The position numbers and the translations under genes are program-made. This document shows positions 13,422-27,000 of a stretch of DNA of 64,000 nucleotides, piece after piece. The number at the start of each line of letters is the position of its first letter. The first letter of the stretch is position 1. Under the pieces are notes generated by a model. The model made no database searches. It had not been told where the DNA came from and saw only the letters and a list, made by a program, of their open reading frames with translations. The stretch comes from Hymenolepis diminuta (Eukaryota > Platyhelminthes > Cestoda > Cyclophyllidea > Hymenolepididae), in NCBI GenBank assembly GCA_900708905.1, contig CAADRB010000001.1, positions 178,223 through 242,222 of the forward strand, read 5' to 3'.

Positions 13422-14569
13422 CTAAAGAAAATAGGTATATGTACTCAACGAACCTCAAGTTTAAATATTCCTAAGCTATCCATTCTATCCAAGCGCTACA
13501 TAAAATTTTATACTACCCTGCCCTAGAATAAAACGAATGAACAATACGTAACACTTAATTTGATTACCTAAGTTTCACTAGCTTGCTGTTTAAATACACG
13601 AAAGATCTTACTATATTTTGGATTTATTTTAAATAAAGCTTTTAAATGTTTTTCATTACTCATTTACCAATTAAATTCGAAGCACAAAATCAGATTGAGA
13701 TTTTAGTATGTTTTTATTTTTTTCTTTTTCTTCATTAAATTGAAATATAATTTCGATTTTTCTATCTTATATGAATCATATTAAGATGGTCAATTTATTT
13801 ATCTTCATGCGAAATTTCTTCAAGTTTCATGAGTTTTCCAAATTGAAAAATTTAAAATCAAAGTCAATCAGCATTCGATTTTGAATTCTATTTACATTAT
13901 ACAAACGTGCTTATTAAGTTAACACGTTGTATTTCTATTATTTCACTGGTATAGAAGCCCGTTCTATGAGAAATCATATTCTAATTAAGTCTAAACTGGA
14001 TTTTCCATTTATTCAAACAATTGTCAGTAAATTGTAACTCCACAGGATTTTTAGATCGTCTTTTAATTAGCTCCTTTTAGAATTAATGTCTGAAAAGCTA
14101 GACATAATATTTTCCTGCTTTCGAAATTTCCTTATGATTTCGAACTAAGATACATACACCTACCGCTTTGATTAGGCCTCGTTGTGGAGTAATAAATAAA
14201 CCCACAAATTGGTAAGTCACCAAATTTTCTTACTACTGTAGGTTTATTACGAATCTGTAGTGGTTTGCTAATTCTCAAATTAAATTGCATTATATTTTCC
14301 GCGATTAATGATTTCTCCCTTTAAATTTCCGAATTATCTGAGATATATATGTATATATAATCAAGTTAGAAAAACTCTGAAAAGTTTCGATTTTACCTTC
14401 ATTCATTTAGTAGTCTCTCGTGTAGTCAGTAGATGAAAATAGCTCAGAAAATTTCAGCCCAAACAAAGCGTAAATAATTAAAGTATTAAATTCTCTTTTA
14501 CTAGTCCAGGAACGATCGTGTAATTTAATCGTTCTATAAATAAAATTGCGATAAATTTATGTGGATCGG

Positions 14570-14872
14570 AAAACTTGGATCGAATATAAGGGATAAGTCA
14601 AATTATTCGTGTCGCTTGATCAATACGGAGGTGGCTGGAAAGCCACTCTAATTTACTGATAAATTAATTAGGTTCATATGCAAATATTTCCTCGTTAGAC
14701 GCCAGTTATGTCTCGTCTTTGATGTCCCGACGTGATGATTGTCATCTGTTAACGTATCTATGTGCAAACACGTACACGTCTATGAATACTATTATCGAGA
14801 TTTTATTGTAAGTTAATCATTTCTGATCTCCTGGTGTCGATTGACATCTACAGACTATAACAAAAATTTACA
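14570..14872 (+). repeat. About 320-bp interspersed repeat family, copy A
   Basis: This is a diverged member of the family clustered at 56.6-58.3 kb. Shared landmarks in order are ATCGAATA, GGATAAGTCAA, GGAGGTGGCTGGAAAGCC, TTAGACGCCAGTTATGTCTCG, CGACGTGATGAT, ATCTATGTGCAAACAC, TAAGTTAATCATTTCTGATC and GTGTCGATTGACATCT. It has no coding capacity. The family type is unknown. Confidence 0.6.
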
Positions 14873-17800
14873 GCCATCATGTTATCTCGTTTTGCATTAC
14901 ACCAGATCATTTCAATTTTTTAAATGTTCGACTAAACGGAGGATACGTAGGTGAAAGTAGTAACTGTGGATTGTTAATGATTCTCCAGTATTCGGTCGTA
15001 ACTTGGTCTAGAATGTCGGAAATTGGTTCCTGTATGGGGATTGCAGATCTGCACACAGAAGTAGTAGACTGATTACAGTTCCCCTTTTCTCTTCTTTTAG
15101 TTTCAATATTTGTCCATTTTGGCAATTATTCTTTTCTTTAACCTCTTACCATTACTTCTTCCTTCTTTCTCACAACTTCCACTCTACCGTCACAAATATC
15201 AACATCTCTGACCATTCAATTTCTCATTAGTCCTCTCACTTCCCCCTTCAAAATTTTCTGTTAATTAATTTGCTGGTTGCAACTGTCCTCTCAATCCATC
15301 TTGTTATCCTAGTGAAGATTTGTGGTGAATGGGAGTTCTCTTGATCGTTATAGCTTTTATCATAATCTAAAATAGTAAAATGTTCTACTGGACAATCGCC
15401 AGTAAAACAAATGTCTGAGTAAGCCAAACTGTTTATAGTTAATTGCAGTTCTTAAAAATGTCGAATTTTAGTTATTTAGTTAGTTTCCAAGCGCTATATA
15501 GCACGCGAATTTTGTCCACTAGGTTGCAGTTCAGTAAGATCCTGTAATTTTATTTGCTTCAACTTTACTTTGTTGAATCATATAACATTTCACAAGTGTA
15601 ACACTCCGTTTCCATACATGGATTCCACGCAGAGATTTGTAGTACCCATGCATGTAGACTCATAGGTTTACTCTGTCTCCTTTTGTATTGCTCTCATACA
15701 GGCTCATACCTTTATTCTAACTTTCAATGAAAAAATACTAGAGATCGGTCACCTACCTTATTGTACCTCAATTCAAAAGTTTCTCTCAATCCGGGTTGTC
15801 CTCCCTGTAACGGATACTACACAAATAAGCCCTTGGGTAAGCCTTTGTAGTCCTCTTAGAAATCTAGCTGACCTGCAGACAAGTACAACTAGCCTCTAAC
15901 AAAGTCCTTTAGTATAAATTGGCCCTCTAAAGTGAAACTCTATAAATGGGAGTGACATGACACTATAATTAATCTCACGTTTACACGTTTTTTTCTGCTC
16001 TCAATGACGAAATCAAGCGGACGAAACCCCACCAAATCCTTTCTAATACCTTCTGCGTGTAAACTCTAATTCGGTACACCCTACCCTCCTTCTACTGCGT
16101 CTTTATCGGCCGATGATCTACACCCTTCCACTACTCCTGCACAGCCCTCACTCCAAGATATGTTAATCCTACCAACCACCCTCTTATATTTCTCAACCCA
16201 AAGTTTCTCGCACTCGTTGAGCTCGTTGATCCATCTGAAATCGTTCGAGATATTGACTTTGTGCTTGTTGTTAATGACGAAAACAAAAAAAGCACAAATT
16301 CCAGGAATTTTCTTATAATGATTGCAAAAAAATATATGCTAATTTTAATGCAACATAATGTACAATAACAATACCGAAAATATTTTCACTTACAGCCACA
16401 CTCTACTTGTGTTTTCATTGAGATGTGACGTGAAAATTCGACTTTTTTATCTTTTCACATAGGAAAATACATCTAACAAAAAAAATGAATGAAGATTATT
16501 ATAAGATTTTGTGGATTCGAATTCCCAACATGCAATTGTTAATTACATTACTCAACCGCTGAGTAATATTTAAAATATGGCTAAGCATTTAGTCATGAAA
16601 GTTTGATTGTGTAAAAAATTTCCTCAATACAAGTAATTCATTCATATAACAAAAAGAAATTAAGCACCCTCAAGTCGGATTGTTAGTTGTTGACTTGCAC
16701 GTTCTGTTTCCATTAAAGACTTATATTAGTGTGGAGGAAATGTGGAGATGAATTTTGCTCATTTTAGGTGCTATCAAATATTTAATGACTGTTTTGTCAC
16801 CATGTTACTTGTGGCATTCAGTATTAGCTTCACATTTCAAATTGATTATCCACATTTTAGTTACTTAATTAAGTTGTTAAGTTATGAATAAATATAGGGA
16901 AAGTTAAATGAAATCACCATATTATGAGCTAACAAATTAATTTAATCTTTATGACATAATAAACAACATAATGGCGGCGCTGTTACTTCAAAGAGCGTAT
17001 ATTTCCGAAAGCATTATGAAATCCCAGAAGACGAGTAGGAGGACAAAGGAGAGAATAATGTTAGTAATGTTAGTAAATATTTAACATAGGATGAAAAGGA
17101 GAAAAGGCTGCTGATTAATCGTCTCGTTTGTACTCTGCGACACCCGTTTATTTGCGTTAAACTTTAAAATGTGTTAAAATAAATAGCACTGAATTATTAA
17201 TATATTAATGTATTCTCGTTGGATACGTAGATTAAATAAGAAAACGATAATTTCATATTATCACCTACGTTTCTAAATCTAGTGTCATCGCTCTTTGTTT
17301 CGCTTGGTTTGTAAAACTCATTTCCATCAATTGATTTGAATTATTATTAATTCCAAATTGTAATTCCATTAATAGTGGAATTAAACTACCACAATAGCGA
17401 TTGTTGCTATTTAATAATCTGATTTTAGTACTGCGTCCCATTGAAGTAATTTACAAGTTGCGTTTGCGTTTAGTTTAAGCTACGTTACATTTTCCTATAT
17501 CATGTTCAATATTCCATTGACAAACTACCATTATATTACTTCATCCTCAGCACGTGAACGGGTAACAATCTGGGCCTGAGTCTGATATAAGGGATGCGGT
17601 CTTCTAATTTATGCATTTAATTCAAATTTTTTACAACTTGACCACCACTTTACTGGGAATGAGGAGTCCTGTCATCTATCTATATTCATAGGTAGCGACG
17701 TGAATGTTGGAGAATATAGGGAACGATTAGAAATATGAGACGCGGCACAGAGGAGATATCTGCGTTTTGATTGATAAAATCAATAGTTTAAAATCTAATG

Positions 17801-17953
17801 AAACCAAACATATCTTCACCAACCTGCAGCTGAGTAGTTTGAAGGATGAATCCCTTCTTCTCCATAATATTTATCTTTCGTCATCGCTAGTCATCAAAAT
17901 TTGATTATCTCGTCCTTATAGTAATGTCTGTAAACTTTTAACCTTTCCTGTGA

Positions 17954-17982
17954 NNNNNNNNNNNNNNNNNNNNNNNNNNNNN
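17954..17982. other. Assembly gap (29 N)
   Basis: A run of 29 undetermined bases. The sequence either side is AT-rich non-coding DNA. Confidence 0.99.
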
Positions 17983-20900
17983 TGTCCTCAACTGGCCTAT
18001 TTTCATCGATCGGAAAAGGTAAGCATACCTCGGATGATAGTAGTAAAGACACCGCTTAGTCGGCTATGTTATTAACCAGTCCTGTTTGCACTGTCCTTTC
18101 CTTTTCCTACAATCGTCCCGTCCAATTAAAGCACGCATACAACTATATCCTTATGCGCATCCTCACCCAAGTGACGATTATAAATAGCCTTCCACTACAC
18201 ACACATACACAGGAGACCCTAGCTCGTCAGACGCATCTCCCGTTGCTCAATCCTTCTCCTCCAATTCTGTATTTTCCCTTGAGACTCTGTACCGAGGTTT
18301 GTTCAATACATTCTGGTCTACGCAATCCTTGGTGTTCTTTTTTTATTGTTGTTAGCCATCAACGCCCTACAAGTTCATATAATCAGAAACTGACTCATCG
18401 AAATTGATGGGAAAAGAAGTTAATGAAGTTGACAGCCGCAGATAGCGTTCATGGATAGCGCTCAAGAAACCGGCAAACATCACCAATCGGAGTGAACGCC
18501 ATGTTAATTTAAATGATTATTATTCTAAATAAATGTTTGTCCGAATGCATGCGTAATCTGAGTAAATTAGTTGCACTTAACACGTCCATCGCAGCGGCTA
18601 AAACACACATGCGGATAATCAATTATTGACTATTACTCTCCTGCATTCCGCGACGATTCAGCTAATCTTGTCTATGTTAAACAAGTTTTTAAAACGCGGG
18701 CTCTGGTTTCTCACTCTTCATTCTTAGTTAAGGTTCTGTTGTCTCTATCTCCAGATCTACCTTCCTCTCTCTTTCATTTCCTCAAATATCAATTGCTATT
18801 GTCTAAACTATATTTCGATCAATTCGCGGGTCTTGACATTCCGATTCGGGAAGTGCGGTTGCTGACTGTTGTTGAAAATTTTGTTTTATTTGTTTATTTA
18901 CTTTATCCAAGATATTATAAGCGCTTTTTACCTTTAAATATTGTATTATTACGAACCGAATGATTCACGGCAACTTAAGTATAGGGATGATTAACCGTTG
19001 TTCTTCATAATCCTGGCGATGTCAAGTTGTTCACTGTCGGAAACTGCTCAAAGGGGTGAGCCAGCACTGTAATTACCTTTGAGTAGTTTCAATAACTGCG
19101 GCTTTGATAAAATCGATCAGGGAGTTATAGCAACTGCGGATCAAGGATCGCTATACAAATGTTGTTTGGACACGAGATTAATGCCATCTTTGGTCGTGTT
19201 CAAGGTTAGACTTCATCATTAGAGTAATTGATTAGGAGGGATGGAGGGAACATTTTAAATCGACAGTGGTTTGGTGGACGTGACTACTACAAATGAATGA
19301 CCAAAACAGTTGGATGATAATATTTACCAGGGAAAATTACTGACTAAATTAAAACAAAACACTTATTCCTCACGTAAATCAGTTTTATTAGATCCCTCTG
19401 CGAATACACACATAGATTTAATTGCTATAAAACATTAAGAATAAAATGCTCAAATTTCACTCAATTTGGAAAAAAGTACCAGTAATATTTTTGTTCAATT
19501 TCTAACATGGCCGATTTGTATCAATATCAAATATTAAAATGACGGTAATCAAAAGAATTATTTTGAGCATTTCATTCTTATTAAATAATAATGAATTGCA
19601 ACTATTTTGATATTCATAAAATTCAATATTATCTCTTGAGTTCAAATCAATTATCCACATTTTAACATACTAATAGAACTTACGAATTATAAGGTGTTTC
19701 GAGATATCAAAGCATAGTCCTAATAGTTAATAAAGGAATAAAATGTTCAGAGTTTTATACCTACCACGAGCAAGCATGAATTAGATATTTCAGTTTTTCA
19801 CCACCTATGGCTGTTTTTAGAGGAACAATTTATGGAATGGCTTCTGAGTATTTAAACATGGCGTTTAATTGAAAATTATTGAAATTCGCTTGACGCCATC
19901 GAATTTTTTGTTACAATAAGATAGATCTGTAAATTCTCCTACATAAATAATGATTTTGATTTAAAATTTTACTGAAAGGTTATAATTTGATGATATGATG
20001 ATTTAATTGATCGAACTTCCTCCTTATTCTATTTGATCAAAAGATTTACGTGATATACTGTGATCAAAATATAATCCCCTATATATAGCATGTCCAGTAT
20101 GTAAATACGGAACCGTGATCAGTATACAGGAATTTGTCCTCTATTTTGGATAATTAAACAAAAAATATTTCAGAATCAGTCCTATTCGGTCAAATAACTC
20201 ACATCAAATTAGGAAGCAGAATGTTATTATGAAAATTGTCAGTAACTGATAATGAAAGTCTGGAGTATTGAAATTTGTCTGACTATTTTTTCCTCAGAGT
20301 CAACAGCCAAGTCTGTTTGGAAAACATCCTAGAATCTATCAAACCAATTATTAAAAATGCAATCCGATTCCGGATCATGGTGAAATTTACTGATCAGTAA
20401 AATTAGGTTGTCAGAACGCAATTCTGAGATGGAGTCTTTCGATTTCCCAGGATTCAGATTCAGATACTTCGTAAACAAACTGATCAGTTTAAAGATGTTT
20501 TACTATCATTGTTGCAGCATAACTTCTCTAATTATTATCCGCCTCAAGAAGTTTTCTTGGTGCCTTTTCAAAATTAGTTCAGGTTTTATCAGTTTTCGGG
20601 AACATTTTCTGCATGTTTTCAAGAAAATGAGTTATTTTACAAAATAAATCACAGAGGCGTAGCCAGTTAATGTTATTACGATTAAAAATTTTAAAAGATA
20701 TACAAAATAACCGTACGGTCAGGATGTATATGTGAATCAATAAGAGAGAAGCTAATTAGTACGAAACAAGTACTCATGAATGTTAATAGATAACTAATTA
20801 GAAAAAGAGCAGCAATAGAATAAGGATGGAATTTAAAGAGGAAAATATTTCAAATTATTAATCGCTTAAAGTGCAATCGTTTAAATAAAAATTGACCTAT

Positions 20901-21153
20901 TATGTCGATATCACCAAAGTTACCAATCAGACCATTAGAATTTGCTAGTTATACCAACGACCTTTGTGTACTCTGTCTTTTGGGCATTCTTCAGGTGCGG
21001 TGAGGGTGTCTAGTTAATCGATGGCTAAATTGATCTACTCACATCTTTTAAACTTTTAAATTTCGCTTAATTTTTACTTATTTTTAACTTTTTGTTCAGT
21101 TGATTATTTTAAGTACATACTTTGCATGATGACCATTTTCAATTTTTGTAGGG

Positions 21154-22072
21154 ATGAGTTTAGAAGCCATTTATAAATCACTAACAAAAGAAGTTGAAAA
21201 GATGCAAGAAGTGGAGTCTAATATTCAGAAAAGACTCCAGGCCTACCAACAGTTGGCGGGCCAGTTGTCGGAAAATGAAAATGTCGACAAGGACCTGGAA
21301 GTGTTGACCGATGATAACAAAATCTACAAACTTATCGGGCCTGTTCTTGTCGAACAGTCTCTATCAGATGCCCGTGATACCATCAAGAAGCGTCTTAAAT
21401 TCATTCAGGATGAAATGTTAGTTTGTCATTTTAAATTGTGATCTTTTTATTGTGCGATTCCCTGGTACTAGCATTTCAAATATTTCATAACGCTGTAAAG
21501 GTCTCTTAGGTCATGTCATTTCATCTTATAAGATAGCTTATAATCATTATTTTTCTCCGATACATTGGTAAATTTGTATGTTTAACTTTGCTTTTCTTTT
21601 TCGTGCTGTAATTGCTTTATTTCACCTCTTCACGAACGAAGGTATCCTATTTTGGTAATGTAATTGCGAATGGATTTTTTGGTCTCTTCATTTTCATGCT
21701 TTTGCTTTCCATGATTAAAAAAAATTAATCTTAGTTTCATTTGATTCCTATTTCCAATTTCGCAGAACTTGTTTTTCAATTGCTTTTCTTTATGTATTTT
21801 AAATAAAGAAATGTTTTAGCCTGACTTATACTTTTACTTATTGAATTGACCAATCCTATCGGAATTAGTTTTTCTAAAGATAGTTGGGAAAATTTTGGTT
21901 TATGTTTATTAAAAATTTTTGCACTCAGATTATTTTTTTTTCCAAATAAAGGAAGCGTAATGATGAGTCGGTTAAGCTTCTGGAGAATGAGCGAGATTCA
22001 CACCGTGAACAAATTGTGAAACTACAACAACGCTTCCAACAAGAACAGACCAAGGCGGCTCTCAAAGCATAA
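21154..22072 (+). CDS. PFDN6: Prefoldin subunit 6
   Basis: This is a beta-type subunit of the hexameric cytosolic prefoldin chaperone, which hands unfolded actin and tubulin to the CCT/TRiC chaperonin. Two exons, 21154-21416 and 21952-22072, join in phase (AT|G, donor GTTAGT, acceptor AAAG) and give 127 residues, about the family's usual length. The layout is the classic one: an N-terminal coiled coil (residues 1-45; KSLTKEVEKMQEVESNIQ), the beta-hairpin core (DDNKIYKLIGPVLVEQ), and a C-terminal coiled coil rich in Gln/Glu (LQQRFQQEQTKAAL) ending at TAA 22070-22072. The start is the first ATG after a splice-acceptor-like TTTTTGTAG|GG, which may be a 5' UTR intron end or a trans-splice site. 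Confidence 0.93.
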
Positions 22073-22371
22073 GTTCCCGCTTTTATCCCCAATTCTTCCC
22101 CCTCTCCAAAATGTACCTTTCTATTTGAGCATTTCCGTTTTCTTTTGGTATAGTTTGTGTTGGGATTGATGGAAGATAACAAATTTTAACTGGCAGTTGA
22201 TTCAATAGATTGGGTTAGTCATAAAAGTCGTCAATTGTGTGATACGAGGAATGGGACACTTTGTTTCATATTATTAGGCCTAATCCATTGAATGGTGCGA
22301 TTATCTTAGTTATCAAATTATTTTGTGTTGAGCTGCTCATTAATTAAGTATGAAATTAGCTGATAAATTCA

Positions 22372-22377
22372 AATAAA
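22372..22377 (+). terminator. Poly(A) signal of PFDN6
   Basis: AATAAA lies 300 nt downstream of the PFDN6 stop. It sits only about 50 nt before the splice acceptor (22428-22429) that opens the next coding segment on the same strand, so the two transcription units are very close. Confidence 0.5.
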
Positions 22378-22429
22378 CTGCCTTGGATATTAGAAGAAGG
22401 TGCATTTTAACTTGAACTCTACTTCTTAG

Positions 22430-22814
22430 GGCTTTCAAGTTCATAGTAGCTGTGGGAATAGTTATGGGTCTATCTACGAATGTTTTGGTGTATAAAGTCA
22501 CACGTAGCTTGAAAAAATCTGCAGGTATATTATTAAAGGCAGTAAATGGAAATATTTTTCAGCCATTTTGAGGATTGGTCGATTAAGAATTGCCCATTAT
22601 CCTCCTTGTATCACCTTATTTTGTTGGATTTTCCTATGCCCGACTATCATTATGCGTCATAGCACAACGTTGGGATGGACGAAAGGTGAGCTATAAAGTC
22701 AAGTTTAATGGCTATTATTCACATTTATAATCTTTTGCTGTATTTGATTGCTGATGCCCTAACCGTAACGGGATTAATTTAATAGATTATGCAGTTTGGA
22801 GCGTCATGTCGTAG
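22430..22814 (+). CDS. Small membrane protein, 3' exons (unrecognised)
   Basis: Three pieces join in one frame: 22430-22524, 22563-22685 and 22786-22814. The first intron is only 38 nt (GTATAT...TTTTCAG), typical of this genome's mini-introns, and phase is kept across both junctions, which argues for a real gene. The product has two hydrophobic helices (around FKFIVAVGIVMGLSTNVLVY and ITLFCWIFLCPTIIM) separated by a basic loop (KVTRSLKK...RIGRLR), and ends WTKDYAVWSVMS. I do not recognise the family. The 5' end is unclear: an in-frame TGA precedes the acceptor at 22428-22429, so translation starts on an unseen upstream exon or at the in-frame Met within the first helix. The last exon is the least certain. 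Confidence 0.42.
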
Positions 22815-23179
22815 ATGCATAGAGCGAGTGAAGTCTTCAGATATTTATAATCAGAATCGTTGGGAAGTCTGGCCATCCACTCTCGTAATGCTAAAGTTCA
22901 GTTACTATCTCTGTGATCTATTCTCTCAGTAGATATCGTTAGGCTGCGGTGACTCAGGCCCTGAAAGGAAGAAATGATGCTTATTACCTTTAAGGGAATG
23001 AGAGCCTTAGTCATATAACTCATTTTTAAGGTCAACTTACTGTCCGGACCGATGACAGTTTTCTTCCAGACTAATTTGCTAGACGGCAGGAGAAAGTTGT
23101 GTCCGTATATTGATAGTGCAAGGTTGTTGAAAAGCTAGCAACCTAGTCAGATTGCGTGCAGGTGCACTTGCCAGTGCAG

Positions 23180-23335
23180 TGGGCACGGAACATGGGAGAA
23201 CATCGGTCGTTGGTAAGATCAAGACATTAATCATCTTTATGTCGCTCGCTTGGCATGGAGAATTCTAGTAATGCTGTCAAGATGGGCGCTTCCTCCCACC
23301 TTTTGTAATCTTTATACTTCTTTGTCTTATTTCCA
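23180..23335 (+). repeat. Interspersed repeat, copy 2
   Basis: This aligns with 6510-6700 in the same orientation (GGGCACGGAACATGGGAGAA; GTCGTTGGTAAGATCA; AAGATGGGCGCTTCCTCCCA; GTCTTATTTCCATC). It lies between the small membrane-protein exons and the convergent 1912-residue gene. No coding frame is visible, and flanking bases to about 23460 may also belong to the element. Confidence 0.5.
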
Positions 23336-23938
23336 TCTTGTATACTGGATGCCCCTTCATATTAAATTGCCTTACCTGAAGACTTAATTAGATCACGCCT
23401 CCTACAATAGAGATGATGGATGATTGAGTTTATCCGGGGACAAAGAATAGACGACGAATTCGAACTATTCTGGCCTCCTGTGAATCTTTGAATTGGTACT
23501 CTATGTTTACGCGCTAACTGCTTTTTGGCTATGAACACGGAACTAATACAGTTTCAATCATCCGATGTTTTGCTGTCAAACAGATTAGAAGTGGTTTGTG
23601 AAGTAAAAGAATGCGAATATATTCCTCTCCACCCTTCAGCAAACGCTCTCTTGAAAATTGTATCGTTTTGTCAAGCTTATATTTTTATCCAGATATTTAT
23701 TTGTGTTTACGCAAATATTATTTTACCTATTGTGACATTGGAGCACTTCAAAGTTTGAGTTCTCGGCGTTCTTAAATTCCAGGCCCATTAAGAGTGATGA
23801 CGAAGGTCAGACATTTTGAGATTTAGAAAAATTTTTCTTTCCATTCTAAAAAAGTTGAATCTGCTTTTATCGCAATTTCGGAACCATTTTAATCTATTCG
23901 TCTCCTGTAGGCCTCCACTACCCCAGATTTTCTAAGGA

Positions 23939-23944
23939 TTTATT
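23939..23944 (-). terminator. Poly(A) signal of the 1912-residue repeat protein gene
   Basis: TTTATT on the + strand reads AATAAA on the - strand, about 100 nt past the stop codon of the large intronless gene. It is the first canonical hexamer downstream. Confidence 0.5.
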
Positions 23945-24044
23945 TGTTATTTTCCCAGTTATTCATGTTCCTTTCTGACATGTCAGAAATAAATTCTCAT
24001 TTTGTTCGAAGAAATGTATTTGATCCATTGTAATTGTTCAGTTG

Positions 24045-27000
24045 TTACTGTTGTTGTAAACTATCTGCTAGCTTGGGATGGAATATTTGTGCGAAGTCAA
24101 GAATAAGTTGTTGAATATACTTAACAGTCGGGGTGGGCATTTCTTCCACATTTCTCATTCCAGGAACAGAGATGTCTTGTTCAGGATTCAGGGATGGTTT
24201 GGCGTAGAACTTAGCGGCAAAGTTTTCCAGGCAAAGCTGCATATTACGCCGATCAGTTTCGGAGTCAGAAACCATACCTTCCTCCTCCTCCTCAGCTAGA
24301 CACTTTCTGATGCAGTTAGCTAATTCAGGATGGAATTCATCAGCAATTGCTAAGAGGCATCCTCGCAATTCATCCAAATCGTCATCATTTTCTTCACTCG
24401 TTACGGATACCACTGATTCGGTTGCACTATCCACTATACTGAACTTGTCTTTAGACACATTATCTAAAGAAACTTCACTTTCGGCCATTTCAGTTTTATT
24501 TTTCACTCTTTCTGGTTCTTCCATGAATTTGTCCTCTGATCCAATATACCTTATGTTATAATGTCTCTTTACATGTCCTGGGTCTCTAACAAACATAGAT
24601 TCGGTCCATTCTCTATTTTCAGCCTCACTGCCTGTATTCTCCTCTACAACTGGACTTTCTACATTGCCGTCAGATTCTTGATATTCTGATGAAGGAACAT
24701 CATTTTCATCTACACCGTCTACACTGCTTTCTGTAGTGCTTTCATCTCCTTCTTCTTGTACAATTTCTGAGTCTTCATTAAATTTACTTCCTTCCTTTCC
24801 AAACCCTCCCTCACCTTTTTTCATTTGCAAGCTTTTTGAATCCTCATTTTCTTCCTCGTCACTTTCTTCCACAATATCAGCAATGTGGGAAATTTCATCG
24901 AAGAGAGAATTGAAAACTATTCCTCTTTTCACTTTTCGTTCAATGATACTGATATTGGAATTCTTTGTTCCACAAGAAATTTTTTCAGAGGGATTTTGTT
25001 GAGCTGCTTGCCTCTCATCCTTAAGCTGGATAACAGCCCCCGATACCCTGGTATTTTGGTCGAGATTTTCTTCAAGTCTACTGTTGTCATAAGTCAAGTC
25101 TTCTGCACTAGAAATTTCTTCCGTTTTATCTGCCGCAGAAACCTCTTCATTTAAAGCGCTTCCTTCTATAGAATTATCCAAATTTTCACTTACAACAACT
25201 TCTGATACCATAGATAAGTTTTCATCGGCTAAGTCACATGCAGACTTTCTAATAGCTCCTGGATATTCAGAATTAGAGTTTTCCACAATTTGAACAATCT
25301 CGGATACCATGGAGGAGTTTTCCTCAGTCACCAGATCGTCAGATTTCTCTGTCAACTCTTGAGATCTCGGTGGATATTCGGAGTCAGAATTTTCCCAATT
25401 TGTATTGTTTTCACCCACAACCGTAACTTCTCTAACTAAACCAACTTCCATTTTTGACAAATCTTCGGAGTTTTCTTGGGATTCATTCGGCTGTTCCGAG
25501 ACTGCATCACCGGATTCATTAGAATCTTCTATTTGAGGAGTTAAATATTCAGGTAGGTTTTGCATTATGCGGCAGGCTAAATCAGGGTTGAAGTGTTCCA
25601 CGATACGCAAGAAACAATCCTCGAAAATATCCTCACTAGATAGAGTTTCCTCATCATCAATTTGTGTCTGATTGCTGGAAACTAAGGGCTGAATGTACTC
25701 AGTGACACTTATATCCTGCGACAAATCTACACTTTGAACTTCAGTTTTACTGTCAGCATCATCAGTTACCGTTACTTCAGACTGTCTTTTAAATTGATCA
25801 GGAATTATTGTCATTTCTGACTTCTCTTCATCATCAAAATGATCGAAAACCGTAGTTCCTTCACTTTCGTGTAGTTCAGAAATAGTCAGAACTTCGGTCT
25901 GACTGTCTTCATCATTGTTTTCATTAAATATTTGCTCGATTTTAACTTCGTCGAGGATGGATTCATCTATCGTTGTTTCATCCATGTTGATCTCACCTAT
26001 TTTGCTCTCCTTTTCTGCATTACCATCATCATTGATGAGCGTCTTGACATGTCTAATACAATCTGCCAGTTCCGGGCATACTTTTTCAAAGAAGTTAATA
26101 AGACAGTCTCTTAAGGAATTTTCGCTGAAAGTAGATTCCATTCCTTCTGTAATATCCACCACACTTCCTTCAGATATATAGGGTTTACGGCTGATGTCAG
26201 ACTCTCTGATGCATTTGGCCAAATCAGGATAGAGTAGTTCGATGAATTTCAATAGACAGTCTTTGATGTCACCTTCACTCGAAGAAGCTTCTAAAGCTTC
26301 ACTAACCTCTGAAATACTGACATCACTGTTTTCATCAGAAGAAGAATTTGAGTCATTGTATTGCTTGATGCAGTCGGACAATTCAGGGCATATTTGTTGA
26401 ATGAACTGCATAAGACACTCCCTCAGACTATTATCACTACACTCCGTCTTATTCTCATCAGTTATCACACTTTCTTGTTTGCCATCTTTATGAGTGGCTT
26501 CCTGCGATATTTCACTGGTTCGATCGGTAATTGTATCATCGCTTTCATATTGTTTGTCAGATTCCACCCTGTAAAGAATGTCAACACTTTCGCTTTGCTC
26601 GTTGTCTTCTTTTGATTCCTTTTCATGAGTATTTGTCTCGTCGATTATGACTATTTCGGAAATTCCACTTTCTTCTGCTTTAAACTCGCCCTCTTCCTTG
26701 TTGACATTTTCAGTAGTTTCTGGAATTTCCCTCAGGCATTGTTTAATACAGATAGCCAAGTCAGGATAGAATTCTTCAACGAACTTTAGAAATCGATTTT
26801 TTACTGTTTCTTCATTGCATTCAGATTCTGTATCACTTCCATCAGAACTTACAGGATCAACATCATTGTTCAGCTTGAAGCAATTGGCCAAATCAGGACA
26901 ATTTCGGTCAATGAACAGGGAAAGACTCTCTCTGAGATCCCTTTCGTTCATAGTCAATTCCATTACATCACTTTCTTCAGAATCTGACATTTTGCCACTT

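Larger units (their letters stand above)
13422..21153. other. Gene-poor AT-rich region
   Basis: These 7.7 kb hold no open frame with recognisable domains or convincing splice-joined coding pieces. The missing first exon of the - strand SCAF4/8-like gene, its promoter and the promoter of PFDN6 should all fall here. Contents I can support are an interspersed repeat (14570-14872) and an assembly gap (17954-17982). The rest is simple AT-rich sequence. Confidence 0.5.

Noticed and set aside
16972..17080. Short ATG frame starting MAALLLQRAY
   Set aside because: About 35 codons, no donor in a good position, no family, and it lies in featureless intergenic DNA.
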